From contig SZWC01000519.1 in assembly GCA_023375785.1 (NCBI GenBank), positions 20,249 to 84,248 on the forward strand: DNA of 64,000 nucleotides, given 5' to 3'. The notes beneath the pieces are model-generated. The model did no database searches and was not told where the DNA came from. It saw only the letters and a list, made by a program, of their open reading frames with translations. Position 1 is the first letter of the stretch, and each line of letters begins with the position of its first letter. Positions 1-11,797 of this stretch are shown in pieces. The translations under genes were made by a program, and so were the position numbers. The DNA is from Penium margaritaceum (taxonomy: Eukaryota; Streptophyta; Zygnematophyceae; Desmidiales; Peniaceae).

Positions 1-365
1 ATGACTGCATTGATGAGAAAGGAAGAAACCTAATTGACACATCACATGAGAGTCCAGGATTTGGTGTTCCATGGCTGGTTTTAGCATGGTTGACACGGCT
101 ATAGTGGCCATGTAGTTCAGGCTTAGAAGGCTAACTATAGAAAGCCATGACTGAAAGTGTATGTTGAAATATGTTAGTGTAGGTATGTGGTGTTTTCAGT
201 TGCCAGAATTAGGTTTTTGACCAAACTAGTCGTAGAAATGGACTCAGCAGCCCCAAAACATATCTGTTTAGGACCTGGACCAAAACCGACTTCCGACTTG
301 GGGGTCCAGGATGCCGACTTTCGACTTTAGACTTTCGACTTGGGGGTCGACTTCGACTCCCCTAA
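1..365. other. Non-satellite left flank with GACTT-rich stretch
   Basis: Non-repetitive sequence before the first satellite array. I see no convincing gene. Around 285-355 the motif CGACTT or CGACTTT recurs several times, twice followed by GGGGGTC. CCTGGACC at 274-281 is the exact reverse complement of GGTCCAGG at 303-310, so an 8-bp stem with a 21-nt loop is possible. The 62-bp satellite begins at about 366-380, where TCACCGTTCCAATGGTGCTT appears. The flank could be the end of a transposable element or ordinary intergenic DNA; the sequence does not decide. Confidence 0.6.
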
Positions 366-3300
366 GGCAACATGGGTCATTTTATCACCGTTCCAATGGT
401 GCTTTGGTAACACTTCTATTGTTTGTAGAGTGCTGATGTCCCAGTATCAATGTTTCAATGGTGATGTGGTCACATAATTGTGTCTATGGTGCTTTGGTCA
501 CATTATCACTGTTTCAATGGTGCTTTCGTCACACTTTCACTATGTCTATAGTGCTAATGTCACGTCATCACTATCTGAAAGGTGCTTTCGTCAGACATTC
601 ACTATGTTTATGATGCTTTGATCACATTATCACTGTTTCAATGGTGCTTTGGCCACAAGTTCACCATGTATATGGAGCGTAGGGCATGTTATACTTGTTT
701 CAGTGGTGTCTTGGTCACACGTTTTCATGTCTATGGTGCTTAGGTCACATTATCACCATTTAAACCCTGCTTTGGTCATACTTGTATGCATCCATGGTAC
801 TTTGGACATATTGTCGATGGTGCATTGGTAACGTTTTCACTGTGTCTATGGTACTTCGGTCACACTTTCAATACGTCTATAGTGCTTTGTTCACATAATT
901 ACTGTTTCAATGGTGTTTTAATCACACTTTCTCTACGTTTATAGTGCTTACGTTACAGTATCCTTGTTTCAATAGTGCTTTGGTAACGCGTTTACTGTGT
1001 CCATGGTACTCAGGTCACATTTTCACAGTCTAAAGGTACTTGTGTCACACGTTCACGAAGTCCACGGTGCTTAGGTCACATTGTCACTTTTTCTATTGTG
1101 TTTTGGTCTCACTTTCACGGTTTCTATGGTGCTATGGTCACACTTCTACTTATTCTATGGTGCTTTGGTCACATAATCAATGTTTTAATGGTGCTTTGTC
1201 ACATTATTCTGTCTGGTACGTTGTTCATATTATCCCTGTGTCAATGGTACTCTGGTCACACATTCACTCTGTCTATTGTGCTAAGGTCACGTCATAACTT
1301 TGTAATGGTGCTTTGATACATGTTCACTATTTCTCCGATGCTTTGGTCAGATCATCCCTGTTTCAATGGTGTGTTAGTTACACTTTCACTGTGCCTATTG
1401 TTTAGGTCACAGCATTACTGTTTGAATGGTGCCCTTGTCAAACTTTTGCTATGTCTACGGTGCATATGTCACATTATTACTGTTGCAATTGTGCGTTGGT
1501 CACTCTTTCACTGTGTCTATGGTGGTCTGGCAACATTATCACAGTTTTCAGGGTGCTTTGGTCACACTTCTACCGTTTCTATATTGCTCAAATCATAATA
1601 TCACTGTTTGAATGGTGATTTGGTCATACTTGTACTGTTTATATGGTGTTTTGGTCACATTATCACCCTTTCAATGGTGCTTTGGTCACATTGGCATTGT
1701 GACGATGGTGCATATGTCACATTATCTCTGTTTTAATGATGCTTTTTATACACTTTCACTGTGTCTTAACGCGTAGGTCACATAATCACTGTTTCAATGG
1801 TCCTTTGGTCACACCTTCGATGTGTCTATGGTGCTTTGGTCACTTATAACTATTTTTTTGGTGCTTTGGTCACACATTCACTGTGTCCATGGTGCTTTGG
1901 TCACATTATCACTATTCAATGGTCCATTAGTGAGGCTTTCACGCTGTACGCCATGCTTTGGTTACATGATCGTTATTTCAATGTTGTTTTGGTCACACTT
2001 TCACTCTACCTATTGTCCCTTGGTCACATTACCACTATTTCTATGATGCTTTGGTCACATTGTTAGTGTTTCAATGGTACATTGGTCGAACGTTCACTGT
2101 GTCTAAGGTGCTTTGGTCACATATCTGTTTCAATGGTGCCTGTGTCTATGGTGCTTATGTCACACTATCACTGTATCAATGGTGATTTGGTCATAATTTC
2201 ACTGCATCTACGGTGATTTGACCACATTTTATCGATTTCAATGGTGTTTTGGTCACAAATTCACTGTGTCTATAGTGCTTTAGACACATTCTCACTTTTT
2301 CAATGGCGCGTTGGTCACACTTTTACTGTGTCTGTGGTGCTTTTGTCACATTATCACTCTTTCAATGATACTTTGGTCATGTTGTCACTGTGTCCACGGT
2401 GCTTAGATCACCTTATCACTGTTTCAATGATGCTTTTGTCGCACTTTCCCTCTGTCTACTGTGGTGTGGTCATATTATCATACTTTCAACGGTGATTTGG
2501 TCACACTTTCACCAATTCTATAGTGCTTATGTCATATTATCAATGTTGCAGCGGTGATTTGCTCAAAACGATACCCTGTGTATGGTGTTTTGGTTAGATT
2601 ATGATTTTTCCAATGGTGCGTTGGTCACACTTTCATGATGTCTATGGTGCTTTGGTTACATTATCAGTGTTTCATTGGTGCTTTGGTCACACGTTCACTA
2701 CATCTATGATGGGTTGGTCACATTATCACTGTTTCAGTGGTGCTTTTGTCATAATGTTTCTGCGTTTAAGGTGCTTAGCTCACATTATCATTGTTTCAAT
2801 GCTGCTTTGGTCACACTTTAACTGCGTCTATGGTACATTGGTCACATTATCACATTTTCAATTGTGTTTCGGTCACACCTTCACTGTGTGTATAGTGCAT
2901 ATGTTACATTACCACTGTTTCAATGGTGCTTTGGTCACACTTTAGCTGTTTCTATGGTGCTTCAATCACATTATCACTGTTTAAATGGTACTCTGGTCAC
3001 ACTTTCACTGTGTCTATGGTGGTGTGGTATCTTATTACTGTTTCAATGGTGCGTTGGTCACACTCCTACTGTTTCTATAGTGTTTAAATCATATTATCAT
3101 TGTTTCAATGGTGATTTGGTCATTCTTCTTTAGTTTCTGTGGTGTTTTGGTCGCATCACACTCTTTCAATGGTGCGTTTGTCACACTCGCACTGTGTCTA
3201 TGGTGCTTAGGTCACATTATCACTGTTTTAATAGTGCCTTGGTCACCCTTTCACTGTGCCTACGATACTTAGGTGACATCATCATTGTTTCAATGGAGCT

Positions 3301-5150
3301 TTGGTCTCACCTTTACGTGTCTATGGTGCTTCAGTTACATTATCACTTTTTTCAACGGTGCTTTGTTCACACTTTCACTGTCATTATGGTACTTTGGTCA
3401 CATAATCACTGTTTCAATGGTACTTTGGTTGTATTTTTACTATATCCATAGTACTAAGGTCACGTTATCACTGTTTCAATGTTGCCTTGGTCACACTTTA
3501 CATGTGTTTACAGTGCTTAGCTCACAATATCGTTGTTTCCTTGGTGCTTCAGTCACAATTTCACTCGGTATACTGTGCTTATGTCATGTTATCATTGTTT
3601 CAATGGTGTTTTTGTCACACTTTGACTGTGTCTATGTAACTGGGGTTACATTATCTCTGCTTGAAGGGTGCTTGGGTCACACTTTCACTGTGTATATGGT
3701 ACATTTGTCACGTTATCACTGTTTCAATGACACTTTTGGTCACACGTTTTCTGTGTCTATGTTGTTTAGGTGACATTGTGACTGTTTCAATGGTGCTCTG
3801 GTCACTCTTTCACTCTGTCTATGATACTCTGGGCACATTATCCCAGTTTCCATGGTACTTTAGTCACGTTTTCATTGTGCTTATGATGCTTTGGTCACTT
3901 TATAACTGTTTCATTGGTACTTTGGTCGTACTTTAGAGATGTATTTGGTGCTTAGTAACATTATCATTATTGCAATGATGCATTGGTCACACTTTCACTA
4001 TGTCTATGGTGCTTAGGTCACATGATCATTGTTTCAATGGTGCTTTGGTCACACTCTCACTAAGTCTATGGTACTTTGGTCACATAATTACTATTTGAAT
4101 GGTGTTTGGGTTGTACTTATATTGTGTCTTTGGTGCGTTGGTCACATCGTAACAGTTTCAATGGTGCTGTGGTCACACCTTTACTATCTTTATGGTTTTC
4201 AATCACAATTTCACAGTGTTCATGCTACTTTAGTCTAGCTTTAACTATGTCTATGGTGCGTAGGTCACTTATCACTGTTTCAATGGTTCCTTGGTCACAC
4301 CTTCATTGTGTCTATGGTGATTATGTCATGTAATCACTGTTTTCATGGTTCGTTGGTCACGATTTCACTATGTGTGTGGTTTTTTGGTTACATCATCACT
4401 GTTTTGATGGCGCTTTGGTCACACTTTTACTATGTCTATTGTGTTTTGGTTAAATTATGATTTGTGCCAATGATGCTTTGGTCACACTCTCATGATGTCT
4501 ATGGTGCTCTGGTCATATTATCATTGTTTCAATGGTGCTTTGGTCATACGTTCACTATGCCTATGATGATTTGGCTACATTATCACTGTTTAAGTGGTGC
4601 TTTGGTCAGACGTGTATTGTGTTTATGGTGCTTAGGTCACATTATCCTTATTTCAGTGGTACTTTGGTAACATGTTATCCGCATCAATGGTGCTTTGGTC
4701 ACATTATCACAGTTTCCACGGTGCTTTGGCCACACTTTCATGTCTATAGTGCTTGGGTCACATTATCATTGTTTCAATGGTGCGTTGGTCACACGTTTGC
4801 TGTTTCTACCGTACATGTCACATTCTCACTGTTTTCACGGTGGTTTGGTCACACGTTCACTGTGTCTTTGGCTGTGTGGTCATGTTAAAACTATTTCAAT
4901 GGTGCTTTGGTCACACGTTTACTGTTCCCACGGTGCTTGAATCATATAATCACTGTTTCAATGGTGATTGTGTCATACTTGTACTGTTTCTATGGTGCAT
5001 ATGTCACATTATCACTGTTTGAATGGTGCTTTGGTCACCCTTTCACTGTGTCTACGGTGCTAAGGTTACATCATCATTATTTCAACTGTGCTTTGGTCAC
5101 ACTTTTATGCGTCTATGATGCATAAGTTATATTATAACGTTTTAAGGTGC
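366..5150 (+). repeat. 62-bp dimeric satellite array, forward block 1
   Basis: Tandem array with a period of about 62 bp, made of two diverged 31-bp halves. Half A carries TTTGGTCACACTTTCACTG then TGTCTATGGTGC; half B carries TTAGGTCACATTATCACTG then TTTCAATGGTGC. The two consensus halves differ at about 5 of 31 positions. Successive units drift by 2 bases relative to a 60-base ruler, which fixes the 62-bp period. Individual units differ considerably from one another, so the array is not freshly homogenised. I define forward as the orientation that reads GGTCACA. All three forward frames are stop-poor, so open frames of 60-118 codons occur throughout; I do not regard them as genes. The last units decay near 5110-5150 before the 191-bp family starts. 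Confidence 0.95.
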
Positions 5151-5720
5151 TACTACTTATTGAGGGTCTTTGTGTTTGCTAGTTGATACCTCGTATTAGC
5201 AAGACACTATTTCCGCCTCTGACCAGTTGTGACTCGTATCACGAGATGTCAACGTTGACCACACATAATGGAATTCATTTTATCATGGTTAGTGACATAT
5301 GCATGCTTTGGTTGGGCATTATGCAAGGTAGCCACACCGTACCACTGCTTATTGAAGGTCTTTGTACTTGCTAGTTGATAACAAGTATTCTCAAACCATT
5401 GTTTCTCCCTCTGACCAGTTGTGATTCGTATCATGAGTTGTCAACGTTGACCACATATAGTGAAACAATTTGGTCATAGTCAGTGATGTATGCCTAATTT
5501 TGTCGGCTATTGCGCATGGTAGCCACACCGTGCCACTACTTAAGGAAACTCGTTGTACTTACTAGTTGATAGCTAGTGTTCCCAAACCATTGATTCCCCC
5601 AAGGACCATTTCTGACTCGTGTTATGAGTTGTTAACCATGACCACACATAGTAGATTTCTCTGGTCATAGTCAGTGACATGTGCCTACTTTGGTTGGTCA
5701 TTGAGCATGGTAGCCTCACG
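5151..5720 (+). repeat. Duplicated three-monomer block, copy 1 (191-bp family)
   Basis: These three monomers match 7066-7635 much better than they match other monomers. The offset is 1915 bp, which is ten monomers. Shared private variants include CGTATCACGAGATGTCAACG, GCATGCTTTGGTTGGGCATT and the odd GCCTAATTTTGTCGG landmark. Similarity falls to the ordinary monomer level after about 5720. This is a higher-order repeat or a local segmental duplication within the satellite. Confidence 0.85.
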
Positions 5721-6008
5721 GTGCCACAACGTATCAAAGGTCTTCGTACTTGTTAGTTTATAACTAATATTCCCAGACCATTGTTTCTCCCTCTGATAAT
5801 TTGTAACTCATTTGATGGGTTGTCAACATTGATCAGACATAGTGAAATTCTTTGCTCATGGGCAGTGACAACTGCCTACTTTGGTTGATCATTGTCCATG
5901 GAAGCCAGACTGTGCCACTACTTATTGAAGGTCTTTGTACTTCCTGGCCGATACCTAGTGTTTCAAAACCATTGTTTCCCCCTTTGACCATTTTTAATCA
6001 TTTGATGT

Positions 6009-6069
6009 GGTCAACGTTGACCACACACAGTGGAAATTTGTGGTCATGGTCAACGTTGACCACACACAG
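6009..6069 (+). repeat. Local duplication of the GTCAACGTTGAC segment inside one monomer
   Basis: A 22-base segment starting GGTCAACGTTGACCACACAC occurs at 6009-6030 and again at 6048-6069, 39 bp apart, inside a single monomer. The second copy replaces the normal CAGTGACATAT segment after GGTCATGGT. The join falls at the shared word GGTCA, which suggests template switching or unequal exchange at microhomology. It explains the one 197-bp spacing in this stretch of the array. Confidence 0.85.
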
Positions 6070-7065
6070 GGCATACTTTGGTAAATCGTTGTGCATAGTA
6101 GCCATACCGTGCCACTACTTATTGAAGGTCTTCCTACTTGCTAGTTAATAACTAGGATTCCCAAACCATTTTTCCCCCTCTGACCATTTGTGACTCGTGT
6201 TATGCATTGTCAACATTGACCACCCATAGTGAAATTCTTTGGTCACGTTCAGTGACATATGCGTACTTTGGTTGGTCATTGTGCATGGTAGCCACAACGT
6301 TCAATTACTTACTGAAGTTATTTGTACCTGCTACTTGATAACTAGTCTTCTCAACTCATTATTCCCCCTCTGACCATTTTTTACTCCTGTTATGAGTTGT
6401 GAACGTTGAAAACACATAGTAAATATCTCTGGTCATAGTCTGTAACATATGAATACTTTTGTTGGTCATTTTGCATGGAAGCCAGACTGTGCCACTCCTT
6501 ATTGAAGGTCTTTCTACTTGCTAGTTAATAAGTAGTATTTTCAAACCATCGTTTCCTCCTGTGACCATTTGTGATTTGTGTTATGAGTTGTCAACGTTGA
6601 CCACACACATGGTGGAATCATTCATCATAGTCAGTGACATATGCATAATTTGGTTGGTCATTATGCATGGTAGCCACATGGTACCACTACTTATTGAAGG
6701 TCTTGTACTTGCTGGTTGATAGCACGTATTTTCAAACCATTGTTCCCATTTTGACCATTTGTGACTCGTATTATGAGTTGTCAACATTGACCACATAAAG
6801 TGAAATGCTTTGGTCATGGTCCAATGACATAGGCATACTTTGGTTGGTCATTGTGCATGGTGGCCACATCGTGCCACTACTTATCGAAGGTCTTTATACT
6901 TTGTAGTAGATACCTAGGGTTCCCAATCCATTTTATCCCCCTCTGACCCTGTGTGACTTGTGTTATGAGTTGTCAATGTTGACCCATCATAGTGAAATTC
7001 TTTGGTCATCGACAGTGACATATGCCTTTCTTGGTTGGTCAATGTGCATGGTAGCCACACCGTGC

Positions 7066-7635
7066 TACTGCTTATTGAGGGTCTATGTGTTTTCTAGTTG
7101 ATACCTTGTATTACCAAGACATTGTTTCCGCCTCTGACCATCTGTGACTCGTATCACGAGATGTCAACGCTTACCACACATTATGGGATTTATCTTGTCA
7201 TGGTCAGTGACATATGCATGCTTTGGTTGGGCATTATGCAACGTAGCCACACCGCACCACTGCTTATTGAAGGTCTTTGTACTTGCCAGTTGATAACAAG
7301 TATTCTCAAACCACTGTTTCTCCCTCTGACCAGTCGTGATTCGTATCATGAGTTGTCAACGTTGACCACATATAGTGAAACAATTTGGTCATAGTCAGTG
7401 ACGTATGCCTAATTTTGTCGGTTATTGCGCATGGTAGCCACACCGTGCCACTACTAAAGGAAAGTCTTTGTACTTGCTAGTTGATAGCTAGTGTTCCCAA
7501 ACCATTGATTCCCCCAAGGACCATTTCTGACTCGTGTTATGAGTTGTTAACCATGACCACACATAGTAGAATTCTTTGGTCATAGTCAGTGACATGTGCC
7601 TACTTTGGTTGGTCATTGTGCATGGTAGCCATACT
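7066..7635 (+). repeat. Duplicated three-monomer block, copy 2 (191-bp family)
   Basis: Partner of 5151-5720, ten monomers (1915 bp) downstream, with the same private variants. The right limit near 7635 is where the two copies stop agreeing better than random monomer pairs do. Confidence 0.85.
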
Positions 7636-8805
7636 CTGCGACTACGTATTAACGGTCTTTGTTCTTGCTAGTTGATAACAAGTATTCCTAAACCATTGTT
7701 TCCCCCCCTGATAGTTTGTGACTCGTATTATGAGTTGTTAATATTGACCACACATAGTGAATTCTTTGGTCATAGTCACTCACATATGCATACTTTGGTT
7801 GGTCGTTGTGCATGGTAGCCATACCATGCCCTACTTATTGAAGGTCTTTGTACGTGCTAGCCGATACCTGGTGTTGCCCAGCCATTGTTTCCCTTTCTGA
7901 CCATGCGTGACTCGTGTTATGAGTTGTCAATGTTGACCACGTAAAGTGAAAATTTTTGGTCATGGTCAGTGACACATGACTACTTTGGTTGGTCATTTTG
8001 CGTGGTAGCCACATCGTGCCACTACTTATTGGAGGTCTCTGTATTTGCTAGTCAATAACAAGTTTTCCCAAACCATTTTTCCCGCCTCCAACCATCTGCG
8101 ACTCGTATTATGAGTTTTGAAAGTTGGCCACAGATAGTGAAGATATTTGGTCATGATCAGTGACAGGTGCTTACTTTGGTTGGTCATTCTCCATGGTAGC
8201 CACACCGTGCCACTACTAATTGAATGTCATTGTACTTGCTAGTCAGTAAATAGTTTTCCAACAATTATTTCTCCCTCTTGCCATTTGTGCCTCGTGTTAT
8301 GAGTTGTCAACACTGACCCATCCTAGTGAAATTCTTTGGTCATGGGCAGTGACAGATGCCTACTTTGGTTGGTCATTGTGCATGGTAGCCATACTGTGCC
8401 ACTACTTATTGAATATCTCCGTACTTGCTGCATGATACCAAGTATTTCCAAACCATTGTTTCCCCCTCTAAGCATTTGTGACTTGTGTTATGAGTTGTCA
8501 ATGTTGACCCATCATAATGGGATTATTTTGGTCATGTTCGGTGCCATATGCATACTTTGGTTGATCATTCTGCATGGTAGCCATAGCGTGCCACTATGTA
8601 TTGAAGGTCTTTGTACTTGCTAGTTAATAACTAGTATTCCCAAACCATTGTTTCCCCCTGTGACCATTTGTCACTCATATTATCAACTGTCAATGTTGAC
8701 CACACATATTGAAATTCTTTTGATCATGGGCAGAGACATCTGCATAATTTTGTTGGTCATTTTGCATGGTTAAAACAGGGTGCCAATACTTATTGAATTT
8801 CTTTG

Positions 8806-9471
8806 TGTCAACCAGCCTGAGGCAAACGGACTAGAAAACAGGGCTGACACAATAGCACCTGCCTTCCCCTCCTAGCATTTCAGCTAGGAGAAGATATCAT
8901 CCTCAGGATCACGGTTCCACACTGAGCAGTTCCTAGGCAATCACTTGCTAGCAACTGTGTCACGCGAGGTGCTAGTCAGAGACTGACTCCTGGGGCTTAG
9001 ACCAACCAGAGTCTTATTTATACTGTTCCTTAGTTGGACAAATCTGTGAGGAGCATCTTACGCCAGATTGTGTAATTAGGATGAGGAATGAGCCTGGTAC
9101 ATATAGTTGTAGGCCTGGCTTTTAAGGTGTGTATGTAGTGGCTCTTTTGGGGTGGTGAATCCACACCACCTCACCAGTCCTCCGCGTTGCGCATCCACTG
9201 ACCGCCAAGTGGCGCACTCTCCTCATGCATCGAGAAATACATAAGAAACTTCCCCTGTGCTGGAAGGTCAAAAAACTCCTGTGCACATCAAGGCTTGATT
9301 GCAGGACCTGTTGTCCCTAAGTCCAACATTCTATCTGTTGTGCTACACTTCTGGTGTCTCGCTTGGACTTGCACCACGAACAAGGTTTGGGGGACTTACT
9401 CCAAGGGAGCAGTGCATACCCATCCTGTCCGTCAAGCCATAGTAGTGGCCATGGGGCATAGAAGAAGAACA
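8806..9471. mobile_element. Solo-LTR-like insertion (666 bp) in the 191-bp satellite
   Basis: A non-satellite segment that starts TGTCAACCAG and ends AGAAGAACA, so it has TGT...ACA termini. It is flanked by the exact 5-bp direct repeat CTTTG at 8801-8805 and 9472-9476. Removing the segment and one CTTTG rejoins a normal 191-bp monomer (TATTGAATTTCTTTG then TACTTGCT). A TATA-like TTATTTATA lies near 9013. No pol or gag sequence is visible inside. By family rules, TG...CA ends, a 5-bp target duplication and a size of several hundred bp fit a solo LTR of a Ty1/copia or Ty3/gypsy element left by LTR-LTR recombination. The superfamily and orientation cannot be set without an internal region. The intact target duplication suggests it is not very old. 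A SINE is the weaker alternative. Confidence 0.75.
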
Positions 9472-10949
9472 CTTTGTACTTGCTGTTTTTAAAACTAGTG
9501 ATTCCAAATCATTGTTTTCCCCCTCTGACCATTTGTGACTCATATTTTGAGCTGTCAACGTTGACCACACATAGTGAAACTCTTTAGTCATGGTAAGCTA
9601 CACATGCATAGACTGGTTGGTCATTATAATTAGTATCCACACCGTGGCATTAATTATTGAAGGTGTTTATACTTGCTAGTTGATAACTAGTACTCTCTGA
9701 CCATTGTTTCCCCCTCGGACCATTTGTGACCCGTGTTATGAGTTGTCAATGTTGACCACACACAGTGGGATTCTCTGGTCATGATAAGTAACATATGCAT
9801 GCTTTGGTTGGTCATTGTACATGGTAGCTACACCGTGCCACTACTTGTTGAATGCATATGTACCCGCTAGTACATAACTAGTGTTTCCAAATAATTGGTT
9901 CTTCCTATGACCATTTGTGACTTGTGTCATGGGTTGTCAACGTTGACAACCCATGGTAAAATTCTTTGGTCATGGTCAGTGATAAATGCCTACTTTGGTT
10001 GGTCACTCTCCATGGTAGCCACAGCATGCCACTGTTTATTGAGGGCCTTTGTACTTGCTAGACAATGCCAAATATTCCCAAACCATTGTTTCCCCCTCTG
10101 ACCATGTATGAATTGTACCATAGTGTGTGAACGCTGACCACCCGTAGTGAAATTCTTTGTGCATGGTCAGTGACATATGCCTACTTTTGTTGGTCATTGT
10201 GGGTGGTAGCCACACCATGCCATTAGTTATTGAAGGTCGTTGTACTTGCTACTCGATACCTAGTATTTCCAAACCATTGTTTCCTCCTCTGACCATTTGT
10301 GACTCGTATTATGAGTTGTGAACGGTGACCACATGAGAAGGAATTCTCTGGCTATGGTGAGTGACGTATGCATACTTTGGTCAGCCCTTGTGCATGGAAG
10401 CCGCATCCTGCCGCTACTTATTGCAGATCTTTGTACTTACCAGCCAATTACTAGTATTCCCAAACCATTGATTCCTCCTCGTTCCATTTGTGACTCAAAT
10501 AGTGGGCTGTCAACGCTGACCACACATACTCAAAATCTGTTGTCGTGATAAGTGATACATGCCTACTTTGGTTGGTCATTGTGCATGGTAGCTACACTGT
10601 GCCACTATGTAGTGAAGGTTTTTGTACTTGCTAGATGATTCATAGTATTCCCAAACCATTGTTTCCCCATCTGACCATTTGTGACTCCTGTCATGAGTAG
10701 TAAACATTGACCACACATACTTTAACGCTTTGGTCATGGTCAGTGTCATATGCCTACTTTGGCTGGTCATGGTGCATGGTAGCCACACTGTGTCACTACT
10801 TATTGAATGTCTTTGTACTTCCTCCAAGATACCCAGTATTCCTAAACCATTGTTTCCCCCTCTGACTATTTGTGACTTATGTTACAAAACTCACCGTTGA
10901 CCACACAGTGAAACTCTTTGGTCATGTTTAGTGACATGTCCATACTTTG
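9472..10949 (+). repeat. 191-bp satellite array, part 2
   Basis: Continuation of the 191-bp array after the solo-LTR-like insertion. Landmarks at about 9606, 9797, 9988, 10179, 10370, 10561, 10752 and 10939 give a very regular 191-bp spacing, with a final step of about 188. This part looks more regular in length than part 1. It ends abruptly inside the landmark (CATACTTTG), and the next base begins the 20-bp family. Confidence 0.95.
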
Positions 10950-11797
10950 CTAGAGCAGGCCAGGTAAAGGTGGTGCAAGCCAGAGAAAGGTGGAGCAAGC
11001 CAGAGAACAATGGAGCAAGCCAGAGAACGGTAGAGAAGCCAGAAGACGGTGGACAAAGGTAGAAAAGAGTGGAGCATCCCAGAGAAAGGTCAAGCAAGTT
11101 AGAGAAAGGTAGAGCAAGCCAGAGAAAGGTGCAGCAAGCCAGAGAATAGTGGAGCAAGCCATAGAACGGCCGTGCAAGCCAGAGAATGGTGGAGCAAGCC
11201 AAACAAAAATGGAGCAAGCCAGAGAACTGTGCAGCAAGCCAGAGAATGGTGGAGGAAGCCAATGAACAGTGGAGCAATCCAGAGAATGGTGGAGTAAGCC
11301 CGAGAATGTTGTAGCAAGCCAGAGAACGATGGATCTAGCCAAAGATAAGTGGAGCAAGCCAGATAGTGGTAAAGCAAGCCACAGAATGGTGGCGCAGGCC
11401 ATAGAACAGTGGAGAAAGCCAGAGAACGGTGGAGCAAACCAGAGAACGGTGGAGCAAATTAGAGAACAGTGGAACAATCCAGAGAAAGGTGGAGCAGGCC
11501 AGAGATTGGTGGAGCAAGCCAGAGAAAGGTCTAGCAAACCAGAGAAAAAAGGAGAAATTCAGAGAAGGTTGGAGCAAGCCAGATAATGGTGGCGCAAAAC
11601 AAAGAACGGTAGAGCAAGCCAGAGAATGGTGGATCAAGCCAGAGAACGGTGGAGCAAGCCAGATAACGGTGGAACAAGCCAGAGAACATGGAGAAATCCA
11701 AAGAACGTTGGAGAAATCCATAGAACGGTGGAGCAAGCCAGAGAAAGGTGGAGCAAAGCAGAGATCAGTGGAGCAAGCTAGAGAATGATGGAGTAAG
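10950..11797 (-). repeat. 20-bp satellite array, reverse segment
   Basis: About 42 units of a 20-bp repeat, reading GGTGGAGCAAGCCAGAGAAA on the plus strand, the reverse complement of the following block. The 20-bp phase is kept with only rare one-base slips, for example near 11690. The unit has no stop codon in any frame on either strand, so open frames of up to about 195 codons appear here on both strands. They encode repeated EQARERWSKPEKGGASQ-like peptides in one direction and LACSTFLWLAPPFSGLL-like peptides in the other. I treat these as by-products of the repeat. Confidence 0.95.

Larger units (their letters stand above)
5151..8805 (+). repeat. 191-bp satellite array, part 1
   Basis: Tandem array of about 19 monomers. 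Using the landmark GCATACTTTGG or GCCTACTTTGG, copies fall at about 5301, 5492, 5682, 5874, 6071, 6261, 6451, 6643, 6833, 7024, 7216 and 7407, giving spacings of 190-192 bp (one is 197). Each monomer holds, in order: TTTGGTCATGGTCAGTGACA, the landmark, TTGGTTGGTCATTGTGCATG, GTAGCCACACCGTGCCACTA, CTTATTGAAGGTCTTTGTAC, TTGCTAGTTGATAACTAGTA, TTCCCAAACCATTGTTTCCC, CCTCTGACCATTTGTGACTC, and GAGTTGTCAACGTTGACCAC. The palindrome GTCAACGTTGAC is in many monomers. There is no clear sequence relation to the 62-bp family beyond short TTTGGTCA words. No gene is evident. Confidence 0.95.

Noticed and set aside
366-5150. CRISPR array (31-bp repeats)
   Set aside because: There are no unique spacers of constant size; both 31-bp halves are repeats and diverge gradually.
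5249-7349. Two similar 61-codon minus-strand frames (5249-5434 and 7164-7349) as a duplicated small gene
   Set aside because: They lie inside the duplicated 191-bp monomers and are as similar as the DNA duplication predicts; other monomers interrupt the same frame.
9270-9370. tRNA-like stretch on the minus strand (TAGCACAACAG resembling an A box) suggesting a SINE head
   Set aside because: The B box is poor and no cloverleaf can be drawn; the TG...CA ends with a 5-bp duplication fit a solo LTR better.
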